From assembly GCA_944321185.1 (NCBI GenBank), contig CALUKH010000004.1, forward strand, positions 1-64,000: 64,000 nt of DNA, written 5' to 3'. The notes beneath the pieces are model-generated. The model was not told the DNA's origin, did not search any database, and saw only the letters and a program-made list of their open reading frames with translations. The number at the start of each line of letters is the position of its first letter. The stretch's first letter is position 1. Positions 55,771 to 64,000 of the stretch are shown here, in pieces. Origin of the DNA: an uncultured Alistipes sp. (GTDB lineage: Bacteria > Bacteroidota > Bacteroidia > Bacteroidales > Rikenellaceae). The translations under genes and the position numbers were made by a program.

Positions 55771-56460
55771 ATGAAACGACTGATTTTATGGGCTGTTGCG
55801 GTGCTTGTGGCGCTGCCGGCCGCCGCGCAGATGCAGGAGGCCTTCCCGAGCTATGTCCAGGTCTACGGACGCGCCGAGAAGGAGATTACCCCCGATGAAT
55901 TCTACCTGCAGATCATCATCAACGAACGCGACTCGAAGGGCAAGATCTCGGTCGAGAGTCAGCAGCGCGACATGATCGCCGCCCTGAAGAAGCTGGGTGT
56001 CGATGTCGACCGGCAGCTCAAGGTGGCCAACCTTTCGAGCGAATTCTTCAAGAAGAAGAGCTCGGTGGCCACGGCCAAGTATCAGTTGCAACTGGGTTCG
56101 TCGGCCGAGGTGGCCCGCGTGTGGCAGTCGCTGGACGAGCTGGGGATCTCGAACGTCTCGATCCTGAAGGTTTCGCACTCGAAGATCGATCAGTATAAGG
56201 AGGAGGTGCGCGTCGAGGCGATCCGCAATGCGCAGCGGAATGCCGCCACGCTGGCCGAGGCGATCGGTCAGAAGGTGGGCCGGTGCTTCTACATCTACGA
56301 TTCGAACAGCAACGTGCTGCCGACGGTCTACGACAATGCCGTGCTGATGCGCAGTGCCAAGGCCGCCGGCGTGGTCGAGATGCAGGCCGAGGAGGATCCG
56401 CTCGAATTCAAGACCCTGCGCCTGGAGTACGGCGTGCAGGCGAAGTTCGTGCTCGAGTAG
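55771..56460 (+). CDS. Periplasmic SIMPL-domain (DUF541) protein
   Basis: The 229-residue exported protein has a signal peptide ending LPAAAQ, then the SIMPL fold with YVQVYGRAEKEITPDEFYLQI at the start and a NAATLAEAIGQKVGRC segment typical of the family. SIMPL proteins are periplasmic or outer-membrane proteins of poorly known function; no enzyme activity is implied. ATG 55771 was chosen for the signal peptide. A terminator lies 22 bases downstream. Confidence 0.82.
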   Translation: MKRLILWAVAVLVALPAAAQMQEAFPSYVQVYGRAEKEITPDEFYLQIIINERDSKGKISVESQQRDMIAALKKLGVDVDRQLKVANLSSEFFKKKSSVATAKYQLQLGSSAEVARVWQSLDELGISNVSILKVSHSKIDQYKEEVRVEAIRNAQRNAATLAEAIGQKVGRCFYIYDSNSNVLPTVYDNAVLMRSAKAAGVVEMQAEEDPLEFKTLRLEYGVQAKFVLE

Positions 56461-56481
56461 CGCGCCCGGTCCGCAAGTCTG

Positions 56482-56532
56482 AATCCCGGACGGAGGAGGT
56501 TCGCGAAACGGCCCCTTCCGTCCGGGATTTTT
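56482..56532 (+). terminator. Intrinsic terminator of the SIMPL gene
   Basis: AATCCCGGACGGA (56482-56494) pairs perfectly with 56517-56529 across a 22-base loop and is followed by a run of T's (ATTTTTG). Confidence 0.8.
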
Positions 56533-56584
56533 GTCCTGGAGCGCACCACACACCCCTGTTCACCCTCCCCCGGAAGAGGAGCTG

Positions 56585-56640
56585 TTGCGGGATTCGGAAA
56601 TATTGTTTACCTTTGTTGTTCACCCTGCAAAAAGGAGGAG
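56585..56640 (+). promoter_or_regulatory. Promoter and strong ribosome-binding site of cdd
   Basis: TTG (56585-56587) is 20 bases before TAccTTTG (56608-56615). AAGGAGGAG (56632-56640) sits 2 bases before the ATG, a Shine-Dalgarno sequence much stronger than elsewhere in this window. Confidence 0.65.
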
Positions 56641-56642
56641 TT

Positions 56643-57098
56643 ATGGAAAAGCAGTACCGTATCGATTATGAACATTATGCGGCGCTGTCGGAACTTCCCG
56701 AGGCCGACCGCCGTCTGGTCGCCGAGGCCCGTCAGGCCACCGAGCGATCCTATGCACCCTATTCGAAATTCCGTGTGGGCGCTGCGGCGCGTCTGCGCAG
56801 CGGACGGATCCTGCACGGCAGCAACTCCGAGAGCGAAGTCTTCCCGGCCGGACTCTGCGCCGAGCGGACGCTGCTCTTCTACGCCGAGGCCAACCATGCC
56901 GACGATCCGATCGAGGCACTGGCCATCGCCTCCGACCCCTCCGAACGCGAATGCTACCCTTGCGGACAGTGCCGCCAGGTGCTGGTCGACGTCGAACGGC
57001 GCCAGGGAAGCCCGATCCGCGTCATCATGAGCGGCAACGGCTCGGCGTCGGTCGTGGACGAGGCTGCCAAACTGCTCCCCTTCACCTTCATTCTCTGA
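56643..57098 (+). CDS. cdd: Cytidine deaminase
   Basis: Zinc hydrolase of 151 residues converting cytidine and deoxycytidine to uridine in salvage. The zinc motif CAE (Cys72, Glu74 as proton shuttle) is in PAGLCAERTLLF and the second zinc pair in YPCGQCRQVL (Cys107, Cys110). SYAPYSKFRVGAA is the substrate-binding segment. Start 56643 is fixed by the strong Shine-Dalgarno. It is 6 bases upstream of the RluA-family gene. Confidence 0.94.
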   Translation: MEKQYRIDYEHYAALSELPEADRRLVAEARQATERSYAPYSKFRVGAAARLRSGRILHGSNSESEVFPAGLCAERTLLFYAEANHADDPIEALAIASDPSERECYPCGQCRQVLVDVERRQGSPIRVIMSGNGSASVVDEAAKLLPFTFIL

Positions 57099-57104
57099 TT
57101 GCGG

Positions 57105-57791
57105 ATGTTCCACCCGAACGACATACTCTACGAAGACAACCACCTGCTCGTCGTGAATAAACACGCCGGTGACCTCGTGCAGCCCGATCCTTCGGGCGAG
57201 AGCGCGCTGGAGGATCAGATCAAGGCGTTCCTCAAGGAGCGCGATGCCAAACCGGGCGCCGTCTTTCTGGGGGTGGTCCACCGCATCGACCGTCCGGTGA
57301 GCGGTGCGGTCCTCTTCGCCAAGACCTCGAAGGCCCTCACGCGGCTGAACGAAATGCTGCGCGAAGGACGTATCCACAAAATCTACTGGGCACTGACCGA
57401 GGCGACCCCCGTCCCCGAACAGGGCGAACTGTGCCACTACATCCTGCGCGACGGCCGGACGAACCGTTCGCGGGCCCTGGACGCTCCGAAGGGCGATGCG
57501 AAGCTGGCGCGGCTGCGTTACGAGACGCGCGGCCGCGGGCGCAACTATACGCTCGTCGAGGTGGAACTCCTCACGGGCCGCCACCATCAGATCCGGGCCC
57601 AGCTTGCCAGGATCGGCTGCCCGATCCGCGGCGACCTGAAGTACGGTGCGCGGCGTTCGCTGCCCGGCGGCGGCATCTCGCTCCATTCGCGACGGGTGGA
57701 GTTCGAACACCCGGTGCGCCACGAGATGATCTCGGTGGTGGCTCCCGTTCCGGCGGGCGACAACCTCTGGGCCGCCTTCGAAAACCTGTAG
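57105..57791 (+). CDS. RluA-family RNA pseudouridine synthase
   Basis: The 228-residue enzyme has the RluA catalytic motif HRIDRPVSGAVLFAKT with catalytic Asp62, a middle LTGRHHQIRAQLARIG and YGARRSLPGGGISLHSRRVEF. It lacks an N-terminal S4 domain, like RluA and TruC types. The target uridine in rRNA or tRNA is unknown. ATG 57105 is preferred over the in-frame TTG at 57099. Confidence 0.92.
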   Translation: MFHPNDILYEDNHLLVVNKHAGDLVQPDPSGESALEDQIKAFLKERDAKPGAVFLGVVHRIDRPVSGAVLFAKTSKALTRLNEMLREGRIHKIYWALTEATPVPEQGELCHYILRDGRTNRSRALDAPKGDAKLARLRYETRGRGRNYTLVEVELLTGRHHQIRAQLARIGCPIRGDLKYGARRSLPGGGISLHSRRVEFEHPVRHEMISVVAPVPAGDNLWAAFENL

Positions 57792-57824
57792 TCCGGGCGG
57801 ACGGTCCGACAAAATTCCGACGAC

Positions 57825-58277
57825 ATGCGACTGTTGATACAACGTGTAAGACACGCCTCCGTGACGATCGGCGGCGAACTCCACGCCCGGATCGGGGCGG
57901 GACTGCTGGTGCTGGTCGGCATCGGCTGTGACGATACGGACGAGGATCTCGAATACCTGGCCGGAAAACTCGTGCGGCTGCGGATCTTCGACGACGAGCA
58001 GGGGGTGATGAACCTCGACGTCCGGCAGACCGATGGCGAAATCCTGGTCGTTAGTCAGTTCACGCTCCTGGCCTCGACGCGCAAGGGCAACCGTCCGAGC
58101 TACATCAAGGCGGCGCCGGAGGCCGTTTCGCGTCCGCTCTACGAACGCTTCGCCGCCCGGGTCGGGGAGCTGACCGGTCGTCCCGCAGCCACGGGCGTAT
58201 TCGGCGCCGACATGCAGGTCGAACTCCTCAACGACGGTCCGGTCACCATCTGGATCGACTCCAAAAACCGGGAATAG
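57825..58277 (+). CDS. dtd: D-aminoacyl-tRNA deacylase
   Basis: Cytoplasmic proofreading enzyme of 150 residues that removes D-amino acids and glycine mischarged on tRNA. Hallmarks are the opening MRLLIQRVRHASVTIG, the active-site SQFTLLAST with the catalytic Thr, and the C-terminal NDGPVTIWID cross-subunit loop. It follows the RluA-family gene by 33 bases and is likely in the same unit with cdd. Confidence 0.96.
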   Translation: MRLLIQRVRHASVTIGGELHARIGAGLLVLVGIGCDDTDEDLEYLAGKLVRLRIFDDEQGVMNLDVRQTDGEILVVSQFTLLASTRKGNRPSYIKAAPEAVSRPLYERFAARVGELTGRPAATGVFGADMQVELLNDGPVTIWIDSKNRE

Positions 58278-58326
58278 AACCCCGCCCGCAAGAACAGAAC
58301 CCAACCCATCATTCACGCGACTGACC

Positions 58327-59283
58327 ATGAAGAAGACCTTGCTGCTGATCTGGCTGGCCGGAGCCGTAGCTTCCGGCTTTGCCTCCTGTGGAACCGACAA
58401 GTCCGATACGGAAGCCGCCCTGCCCGGTACCGGTGACAGCGATGGCGGTGCCGGCGGCGATGCGGGGGATGATGCCGACCGGCCGGATCCCGCGGTGGAG
58501 AGCCGTGATCTTTCGGTCTATACGGGATGGGCCGAACTCCCGGCGGTGGATCCCGCCTCGGAGGAGCTCTTCTATGCGGCCCACCGCTGCGAGGGGCTTC
58601 CCGGCGGCCGCAACTACTCGACCTGCTACGACGTCGAGGGGCGCATCGGCCTGTGGTCGGCCTTCCCGCTGCACGCGTGCTACCGCGGCGATCAGACGCG
58701 GACCGACAAGTGGGCCTACGACCCCGAAGTCCCGCAATCGATCCAGCCGAATCTGCTGAAGAAGTCCTATCAGCCGCAGCCCGGCTACTCGAAGGGACAT
58801 CTGCTGGCGTCGGAGGATCGCACGGTGAGCTATGCGGCCAACGTGCAGACCTTCTACGTGACGAACGTCGCGCCGCAATGGCAGAACAGCTTCAACAGCG
58901 GCGTGTGGTCGTCGCTCGAGGCCGACTGCTGGGAGAATGTCTGCGCCGATACGCTCTACGTGGTGTCGGGGGTGTGGGGTGTGCACGCTTCGGATCAGGT
59001 GACCGATCCCGACGGGGTGCCGTGCCGGGTTCCGAGCCATTTCTTCCGGGTGCTGCTGCGCTCGAAGGCGGGCGATACGGGACGGCCCGTATGGGAACTG
59101 CCGGCCGAGGAGCTTCAGTGTGTGGGCTTCTGGTTCGAGAACCGCGCCTACCCGAAGGGCAAGGCCTCGGCCAACATGGTGGCCGTGTCGGAGATTGAGG
59201 AGCGGACCGGCATGCGTTTCTTCGTCAATGTCCCCGAGGCGCCGAAGGATCGTTTCGATGCCTCGGAGTGGACGTTCCGATGA
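58327..59283 (+). CDS. Lipoprotein DNA/RNA non-specific endonuclease (first of a tandem pair)
   Basis: The 318-residue lipoprotein has lipobox FASC (Cys21) and an acidic Gly/Asp-rich linker (about 35-55), then a beta-beta-alpha metal nuclease domain. The usual DRGH motif reads SKGHLLASEDR with catalytic His158. The metal-binding segment is TNVAPQWQNSFN. It probably degrades extracellular nucleic acids at the cell surface. Its neighbour at 59330 is a paralogue with extra FN3-like domains. The overall core is intact. Confidence 0.85.
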   Translation: MKKTLLLIWLAGAVASGFASCGTDKSDTEAALPGTGDSDGGAGGDAGDDADRPDPAVESRDLSVYTGWAELPAVDPASEELFYAAHRCEGLPGGRNYSTCYDVEGRIGLWSAFPLHACYRGDQTRTDKWAYDPEVPQSIQPNLLKKSYQPQPGYSKGHLLASEDRTVSYAANVQTFYVTNVAPQWQNSFNSGVWSSLEADCWENVCADTLYVVSGVWGVHASDQVTDPDGVPCRVPSHFFRVLLRSKAGDTGRPVWELPAEELQCVGFWFENRAYPKGKASANMVAVSEIEERTGMRFFVNVPEAPKDRFDASEWTFR

Positions 59284-59329
59284 GGCCGCGTGCGGTTTCC
59301 GATGGTTGAAAAAAGACATCAATGGATCT

Positions 59330-60856
59330 ATGAAACAAATCTTTACCCTTTTGATCGGCGGCCTGGCCGCCCTGCTGGTTGCCTGCGATTCCGACAAGAC
59401 GGAGACGGGCGGCAGCGAATGGTTTGCCGTGCCGGAGTGCACGGTGGACGGTACGGTGGTGACGGCGCGTTGCGAAACGAAGTTCGGCGAAGGCATCCTG
59501 AACGCTTCGAATGCGGGCTTTGCCTATGCCGAAGTCACTGCGACGGGAGTGGGCGCCTACGAAACGGCCTCCAATGTGTCGGTGACGGGCAACCTGCTGA
59601 CGGCTACGCTCGACGGTCTGCAGCCCGAAACGCTCTATGTGATCTATGCCTATGTGGATTTCGGCTCGAGCCGCATGCAGAGTACGGCGGCTTCGTTCCG
59701 TACGGGGCAGGCTGCGGCGCTTCCGGATCCCGATCCCGACCGTCCGGCCTTCGGAACTCCCACGGCCTCGGAGATCTCGGCCTCGGGGGCGACGCTGAGC
59801 TGCGGATTCACCTTCGGCGAACTGCCGTCGGACTATACGCTCCGCTTCGAATACCGCGCCGCCTCGGCCTCCGGCTACGAGAGCCAGCCGGTCGAATCGG
59901 GCACGGGTGTCAAGAGCGTGACACTGACCGGACTGTCGGCCTCGACCGAGTATGAATTCCGCCTCTGTGCCGAGTGGGAGGGCAACACCTACACGAGCCC
60001 GACGGCCCGCTTCACGACCCTGGCCTCTGGCGGCGACACCCCTTCGGGGCTGACGAAATATGCGGGTTGGGCGGAGCTGCCGGTCGAGAAGGGCGATCCC
60101 GACCTCTATTACGCCCATCACATTTGTCCCGATTTCCGGGTCGGCGGCCATCTGGCCCGCAACTATACGGTCTGCTTCAGCGGCGAACACCACTGCCCGG
60201 TATGGGTGGCCGCGCCGCGGCATGACTGCTACGAGGGATCGGCCAACCGCACGGATGCCTATCGGGCGGATCCCGATATCCCCTCCGACCTTCAGTATTA
60301 CAGCAAGAATACGGGCGGCGGCTGCAACAAGGGTCACATGCTCGGATCGGCCGAGCGGACCTGTACGTCGGCCGTCAACCGCCAGGTCTTCTACTACACG
60401 AACATCGCGCCGCAATACTCCAACTCCTTCAATACGGGCGGTGGCGGATGGAACATCCTCGAGGACTGGATCGACACGAAGGTCTGCGCCGATACGACCT
60501 ACCTGGTCATCGGCACCTACTTCGAGCGGTATACCGATCGCTACGGCAATACGGCCTCGCCCAAGAGGATCTCGTTTGGCGATCGGAACGATGTCTCGTG
60601 CCCGACGATGTTCTACATCGCGGCGTTGCGGACCAAGTCGGGTCGGACGGGCAAGTCGGTCATGGAGTGTTCGGCCGATGAGCTGATGTGTGCCGTTTTC
60701 GTGCGCTGCCACCACAGCAACCTCAAGGGGGTCAAGGTCTCGTCCAAGGACATGATCAGCCTCGCGGAGCTGGAACAACTCACCGGATTCCAATACTTCG
60801 CCAACGTCCCGAACGTCCCGAAGAGTGATTACAACCCCGCGGACTGGGGACTTTAA
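59330..60856 (+). CDS. Lipoprotein endonuclease with two FN3-like domains (second of a tandem pair)
   Basis: The 508-residue lipoprotein (lipobox LVAC, Cys19) has two fibronectin-III-like modules (about 30-125 and 138-230, each ending near TLYVIYAYV or TEYEFRLCAEW). A DNA/RNA non-specific nuclease domain similar to the upstream gene follows. The motif reads CNKGHMLGSAERT with His336, and TNIAPQYSNSFN follows. Both proteins share a KYAGWAELP-like and VYTGWAELP-like entry to the nuclease domain. It starts 46 bases after its neighbour. The longer frame from 59120 overlaps that gene and is not used. Confidence 0.85.
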   Translation: MKQIFTLLIGGLAALLVACDSDKTETGGSEWFAVPECTVDGTVVTARCETKFGEGILNASNAGFAYAEVTATGVGAYETASNVSVTGNLLTATLDGLQPETLYVIYAYVDFGSSRMQSTAASFRTGQAAALPDPDPDRPAFGTPTASEISASGATLSCGFTFGELPSDYTLRFEYRAASASGYESQPVESGTGVKSVTLTGLSASTEYEFRLCAEWEGNTYTSPTARFTTLASGGDTPSGLTKYAGWAELPVEKGDPDLYYAHHICPDFRVGGHLARNYTVCFSGEHHCPVWVAAPRHDCYEGSANRTDAYRADPDIPSDLQYYSKNTGGGCNKGHMLGSAERTCTSAVNRQVFYYTNIAPQYSNSFNTGGGGWNILEDWIDTKVCADTTYLVIGTYFERYTDRYGNTASPKRISFGDRNDVSCPTMFYIAALRTKSGRTGKSVMECSADELMCAVFVRCHHSNLKGVKVSSKDMISLAELEQLTGFQYFANVPNVPKSDYNPADWGL

Positions 60857-60889
60857 CGGAGCGGAGTTGGTTCTGCGATACGTGGTGCG

Positions 60890-61864
60890 ATGATCTATCC
60901 GTGGGGTGACAGTCGGCGGTTCAACTCCTATGCGGGGTATTTCCGCCGGCGGTTCGGCGGCCGGGTGCAGAAGCTCTCGGTCGATGCGGGCTTCACCTGT
61001 CCGAACCGCGACGGAACGGTCGGCCGGGGCGGCTGCACGTTCTGCATCAACGGCGCCTTCACGCCGTCGTACTGCTCGCCGGTCAAAAGCATCACCCGAC
61101 AGATCGACGAGGGGATCGAGTTCCACCGCAACCGCTACCGCACGGCCCGGCAGTATCTGGTCTACTTCCAGTCCTATTCGAACACCTATGCGCCGCTCGA
61201 GCGTCTGAAGGAGCTCTACGGCGAGGCGCTGCGCCATCCGGGGGTCGCGGGGATCGTCATCGGCACGCGTCCCGACTGCGTCGACGAGCGGAAACTCGAC
61301 TATCTGGCCGAGGTGGCCCGCGACCGTTATGTGGCCGTCGAGTACGGCATCGAGTCGACCTTCGATGCGACTCTGCGCGCCGTGAACCGCGGCCACGACT
61401 TCGCGGCGGCCGAACGGGCCGTGCGGATGACCGCCGAACGGGGGCTCTCCGTCGGCGGGCACTTCATCCTGGGGCTCCCGGGCGAGAGCGACCGGATGCT
61501 CGTCGAACAGACGGCGCGGATCAACGCCCTGCCCCTGACGACGGTGAAGTTCCATCAGCTGCAGGTCTTCCGCTCGACGGCCATGGCCGCCGAGTATGAT
61601 GCCCACCCCGAACGGTTCCGCTTCTGGACGCTTGATGCCTATCTCGACCTGTTCATCGAGATTCTGCGTCGGCTGCGCCCCGATCTGGTGGTCGAACGCT
61701 TCGCCTCGGAGGCCCCGCCGCGCTACCACTACGGCCGAAACTGGGGCCTGGTGCGCAACGAACAACTCTTGTCGATGCTCGAAAAAAGATTGGAGGAACG
61801 GGATGCATGGCAAGGCGAAATTTTTACTACCTTTGTGGAAAATAAAGAAAACAATCCCCGATAG
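60890..61864 (+). CDS. YhcC-type radical SAM protein (TIGR01212 family)
   Basis: The 324-residue radical AdoMet protein has three cluster cysteines (37, 49, 52) in the pattern C-x11-C-x2-C within CPNRDGTVGRGGCTFC. The YFQSYSNTYAP and GTRPDCVDE motifs, VAVEYGIESTFDATLRAVNRGH, and FHQLQVFRSTAMA are typical of TIGR01212. The function of this family is not established. The -7 element of the next gene lies inside its 3' end. Confidence 0.88.
   Translation: MIYPWGDSRRFNSYAGYFRRRFGGRVQKLSVDAGFTCPNRDGTVGRGGCTFCINGAFTPSYCSPVKSITRQIDEGIEFHRNRYRTARQYLVYFQSYSNTYAPLERLKELYGEALRHPGVAGIVIGTRPDCVDERKLDYLAEVARDRYVAVEYGIESTFDATLRAVNRGHDFAAAERAVRMTAERGLSVGGHFILGLPGESDRMLVEQTARINALPLTTVKFHQLQVFRSTAMAAEYDAHPERFRFWTLDAYLDLFIEILRRLRPDLVVERFASEAPPRYHYGRNWGLVRNEQLLSMLEKRLEERDAWQGEIFTTFVENKENNPR
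61828..61835 (+). promoter_or_regulatory. -7 promoter element of the YitT-family gene
   Basis: TAccTTTG matches the consensus. It lies inside the last codons of the radical SAM gene, 105 bases before the YitT start. Confidence 0.5.
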
Positions 61865-61940
61865 CGTGCCCGTGTTGTGCCGGATCGCCGAACGGTGAAG
61901 GCGGCCGGCGGGCAGCGCGTCGCGGAATAATCGATCGTCC

Positions 61941-62837
61941 ATGAAACCTAAAATTACCCCGGAACTGGTGCTGAAGACCTTCAAGGAGTACTTCCTGATG
62001 TTTTTCGGCATGATGCTCTATTCGTTCGGCTGGATCGGCTGTATCCTCCCGGCTAACGGTGTCGGCGGCGGTGCCGCAGGTCTTTCACTGGTGCTCTGCA
62101 CGGCGCTCGAAAACATCGGCATCCACATTCAGATCGGTACGATGGTCTTCCTGATCAATGCCGTGCTGCTGATCGTTGCGGGTTTCATCGTGGGGTGGAA
62201 CTTCGGCATCAAGACGATCTACTGCGTGCTGGTCATCTCCGTGGGGATGAACTTCTGGCAGGATGTCCTCCCCGAAGGCAACTTCCTGGGCATTGACAGT
62301 CTGCTGGCCATCGTCCTGGGCGGTATCATGGCCGGTGCGGGTATTGCGTTGTGCTTCTCGCAGGGCGGCTCGACCGGCGGCACGGACATCGTGGCGATGA
62401 TCATCAACAAGTACCGGACGATCAGCTACGGCAAGATCCTCATCTATTCGGACTTCGTCATCATCGCCTCGTCGCTGCTGGTCGACAAGGGCATCAGCAC
62501 GGTGATCTACGGTTACGTGATGACGGCCGTCGTCGGCTATACGGTCGACATGATCATGGCCGGCAGCCAGCAGTCGAGCCAGGTGCTCATCGTCACGCAC
62601 GACTACGAGAAGATGGCCGACGCCATTGCGCAGAACATCCACCGCGGCGTGACGCTCATCGACTCGCAGGGCTGGTACTCGAAGGAGAAGTCGAAGATCG
62701 TCATGGTGGTCTGCCGCAAGAGTGAAACGGCCATGATCCTCAAGTTCGTGAAGACGATCGATCCGGATGCCTTCCTGACCGTCGGTTCGGTCATGGGCGT
62801 CTACGGCAAGGGATTCCAGGCCATCAACAAGGTCTGA
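61941..62837 (+). CDS. YitT-family (DUF161/DUF2179) membrane protein
   Basis: The 298-residue protein has about five transmembrane helices in the first 190 residues (including FFGMMLYSFGWIGCI and LAIVLGGIMAGAGIAL) and the QGGSTGGTDIVAMI motif of the YitT family. A cytoplasmic C-terminal DUF2179 domain (TLIDSQGWYSKEKSKIVM) follows. Transport substrate or signalling role is unknown. Its stop overlaps the priA start (TGATG). Confidence 0.9.
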   Translation: MKPKITPELVLKTFKEYFLMFFGMMLYSFGWIGCILPANGVGGGAAGLSLVLCTALENIGIHIQIGTMVFLINAVLLIVAGFIVGWNFGIKTIYCVLVISVGMNFWQDVLPEGNFLGIDSLLAIVLGGIMAGAGIALCFSQGGSTGGTDIVAMIINKYRTISYGKILIYSDFVIIASSLLVDKGISTVIYGYVMTAVVGYTVDMIMAGSQQSSQVLIVTHDYEKMADAIAQNIHRGVTLIDSQGWYSKEKSKIVMVVCRKSETAMILKFVKTIDPDAFLTVGSVMGVYGKGFQAINKV

Positions 62838-64000
62838 TGCCGCGCTATGCCGATATTGTCCTTCCGCTGGCTCAGCCGGCCTATACGTTTGCGGTCCCCG
62901 AGGGGCTGAACGTGTGTGAGGGGCAGGCCGTGGCGGTGCGGTTCGGACGTCTCAACAAATACTATACGGGCATCGTCTGGCGGCTGCACGAGCAGCGGCC
63001 CGACTTTCCGCGTGTGAAATCCATCGAACGCGTTCTCTACGACGAACCGCTGCTGTCGGAGGCTCAGCGCCGACTGTGGGAGTGGATGGCGTCGTACTAC
63101 CTGTGCAGTGTGGGCGAGGTGATGCGCGTGGCGCTGCCCTCGCTGATGAAGCCCTCGGGCGACACCGAGGAGGAGTTTACGGAGGAGGAGTTCCGCCCGC
63201 GGATGGAGAGCTACGTGGCGCTGGCTCCGGAGCTGCACGACGAAGCGGCGTTTCACGACGTGTGCGAGCGTCTCGAGCGGCGTGCCCCGAAGCAGTATGC
63301 GGCGCTGCTGGAGATTGCCGCGGCGGGCGACGGAACGCGCATTGCGACGGGAGAGGTGGCCCGACGGCTGTTGCAGGCCGATTCGGGCGTGCTGCTCACC
63401 CTGGAGCGCAAGGGGCTCATCCGGCGTACGGACCATGAACGAACGGTCGAATACGGCGGTGCGGTTTTCCGCCTGCCGGAGTTGAGCCCTCACCAACAGG
63501 AGGCGCTCGAGGCCCTGCGCAGCCAGTTCGCCGCGGGTAAAAGCACGGCCCTGTTGCAGGGCATCACGGGCTCCGGAAAGACGGAGATCTATATTCATCT
63601 GATTGCCGAGGTGCTGGCACGGGGCGGCGACGTACTGCTGCTGGTCCCGGAGATTGCGCTGACCACCCAGCTGATCGAACGCATGGAGCGCATCTTCGGC
63701 AGCCGCGTCACGGCCTACCACTCGAAACTCACGAACCGCCGCCGCACGGAGACTTACCTGCGGTTGAGCCGTTCGCAGGGGGGCGAGTTCGTCGTCGGGG
63801 TGCGGTCGTCGATCTTCCTGCCGCTGAAGCATCTGCAGCTGATCGTGGTCGACGAGGAGCACGACACGAGTTACAAACAGGTCGATCCGGCGCCGCGTTA
63901 CAACGCGCGGGACTGCGCCGTGGTGATGGCGCGTCTGACCGGCGGCCGCACGCTGCTCGGGAGCGCCACGCCTTCGCTCGAGACGTGGTCGAACGCCGCT
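62837..64000 (+). CDS. priA: Primosomal protein N' (replication restart helicase PriA), 5' part
   Basis: The first 388 codons of PriA, cut by the window end. The N-terminal DNA-binding domain begins YADIVLPLAQPAYTFAVP and contains GRLNKYYTGIVW. A winged-helix segment follows. The helicase Walker A is GITGSGKTEIYI and the motif II is VVDEEHDTSYKQ. PriA recognises stalled forks and loads the replisome. The start codon overlaps the YitT stop by one base. No stop codon occurs before the edge. Confidence 0.96.
   Translation, partial: MPRYADIVLPLAQPAYTFAVPEGLNVCEGQAVAVRFGRLNKYYTGIVWRLHEQRPDFPRVKSIERVLYDEPLLSEAQRRLWEWMASYYLCSVGEVMRVALPSLMKPSGDTEEEFTEEEFRPRMESYVALAPELHDEAAFHDVCERLERRAPKQYAALLEIAAAGDGTRIATGEVARRLLQADSGVLLTLERKGLIRRTDHERTVEYGGAVFRLPELSPHQQEALEALRSQFAAGKSTALLQGITGSGKTEIYIHLIAEVLARGGDVLLLVPEIALTTQLIERMERIFGSRVTAYHSKLTNRRRTETYLRLSRSQGGEFVVGVRSSIFLPLKHLQLIVVDEEHDTSYKQVDPAPRYNARDCAVVMARLTGGRTLLGSATPSLETWSNAA

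Noticed and set aside
55785-55800. Match to GATTTTATG inside the SIMPL gene, resembling the palindrome half-site
   Set aside because: Only part of the half-site matches and it lies in coding sequence right after the start codon, so it is probably coincidence.
1-64000. CRISPR arrays, insertion sequences, prophage or integrase genes
   Set aside because: No regularly spaced repeats, transposase or integrase-like proteins or attachment-site duplications were seen. The housekeeping genes and PUL show no sign of an inserted element.

Overview
The window looks like a chromosomal segment of a Bacteroidales gut bacterium, most like Alistipes. The evidence is high GC, many Bacteroidetes-type -7 promoter elements (TAnnTTTG), SusC/SusD outer-membrane pairs, a hybrid two-component regulator beside a polysaccharide utilization locus (PUL), an S46 dipeptidyl-peptidase of the DPP11 type, and LpxB. 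The genus is inferred; the phylum and order are well supported.

Layout. 1-12.2 kb holds mainly housekeeping genes: PcrA/UvrD helicase with an unusual RG/Gly-rich linker, a family 2 glycosyltransferase, endonuclease III, a DHH phosphoesterase, a LysR regulator with a YeiH-type exporter, a GNAT acetyltransferase, a secreted GH2 enzyme and an AmpG-like permease. 12.3-40.1 kb is a large PUL. Reading leftwards from 35.76 kb it encodes SusC, SusD, a SusE-like lipoprotein, GH76, a second SusE-like lipoprotein, GH125, GH115, a larger SusE/F-like lipoprotein and a SusE-GH43 fusion. After an internal hairpin come GH97, a frameshifted sulfatase and a DUF4965-family lipoprotein. A divergent hybrid two-component regulator (35.9-40.1 kb) faces SusC. 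GH76 plus GH125 point to an alpha-1,6-linked mannan backbone. GH115, GH43, GH97 and the sulfatase suggest it carries uronic acid, pentose, hexose and sulfate decorations. 40.3-46.0 kb holds two metallophosphoesterases and a TonB-dependent receptor. The receptor and one phosphatase diverge from a region with four tandem 11-bp units resembling a Pho box.

46.2-64 kb is again mostly housekeeping: tRNA-Leu(GAG), DPP11, Maf, an FAH-family hydrolase, LpxB, TrmD, an FkbM methyltransferase, an MBL hydrolase, an esterase, a 23S rRNA uridine methyltransferase, a SIMPL protein, cytidine deaminase, an RluA pseudouridine synthase, Dtd, two tandem secreted lipoprotein nucleases, a YhcC-type radical SAM protein, a YitT membrane protein and the 5' part of PriA, cut by the window end.

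The most notable points are these. The PUL regulator appears to lack both phosphotransfer residues (His to Gln, Asp to Glu). A half-site in the SusC/regulator intergenic region recurs as a near-perfect 33-bp palindrome upstream of the distant GH2 gene. The sulfatase is broken by one extra G in a G5 run, and susC carries an in-frame G9 run. A SusE-like module appears about six times across one operon, including fused to GH43.
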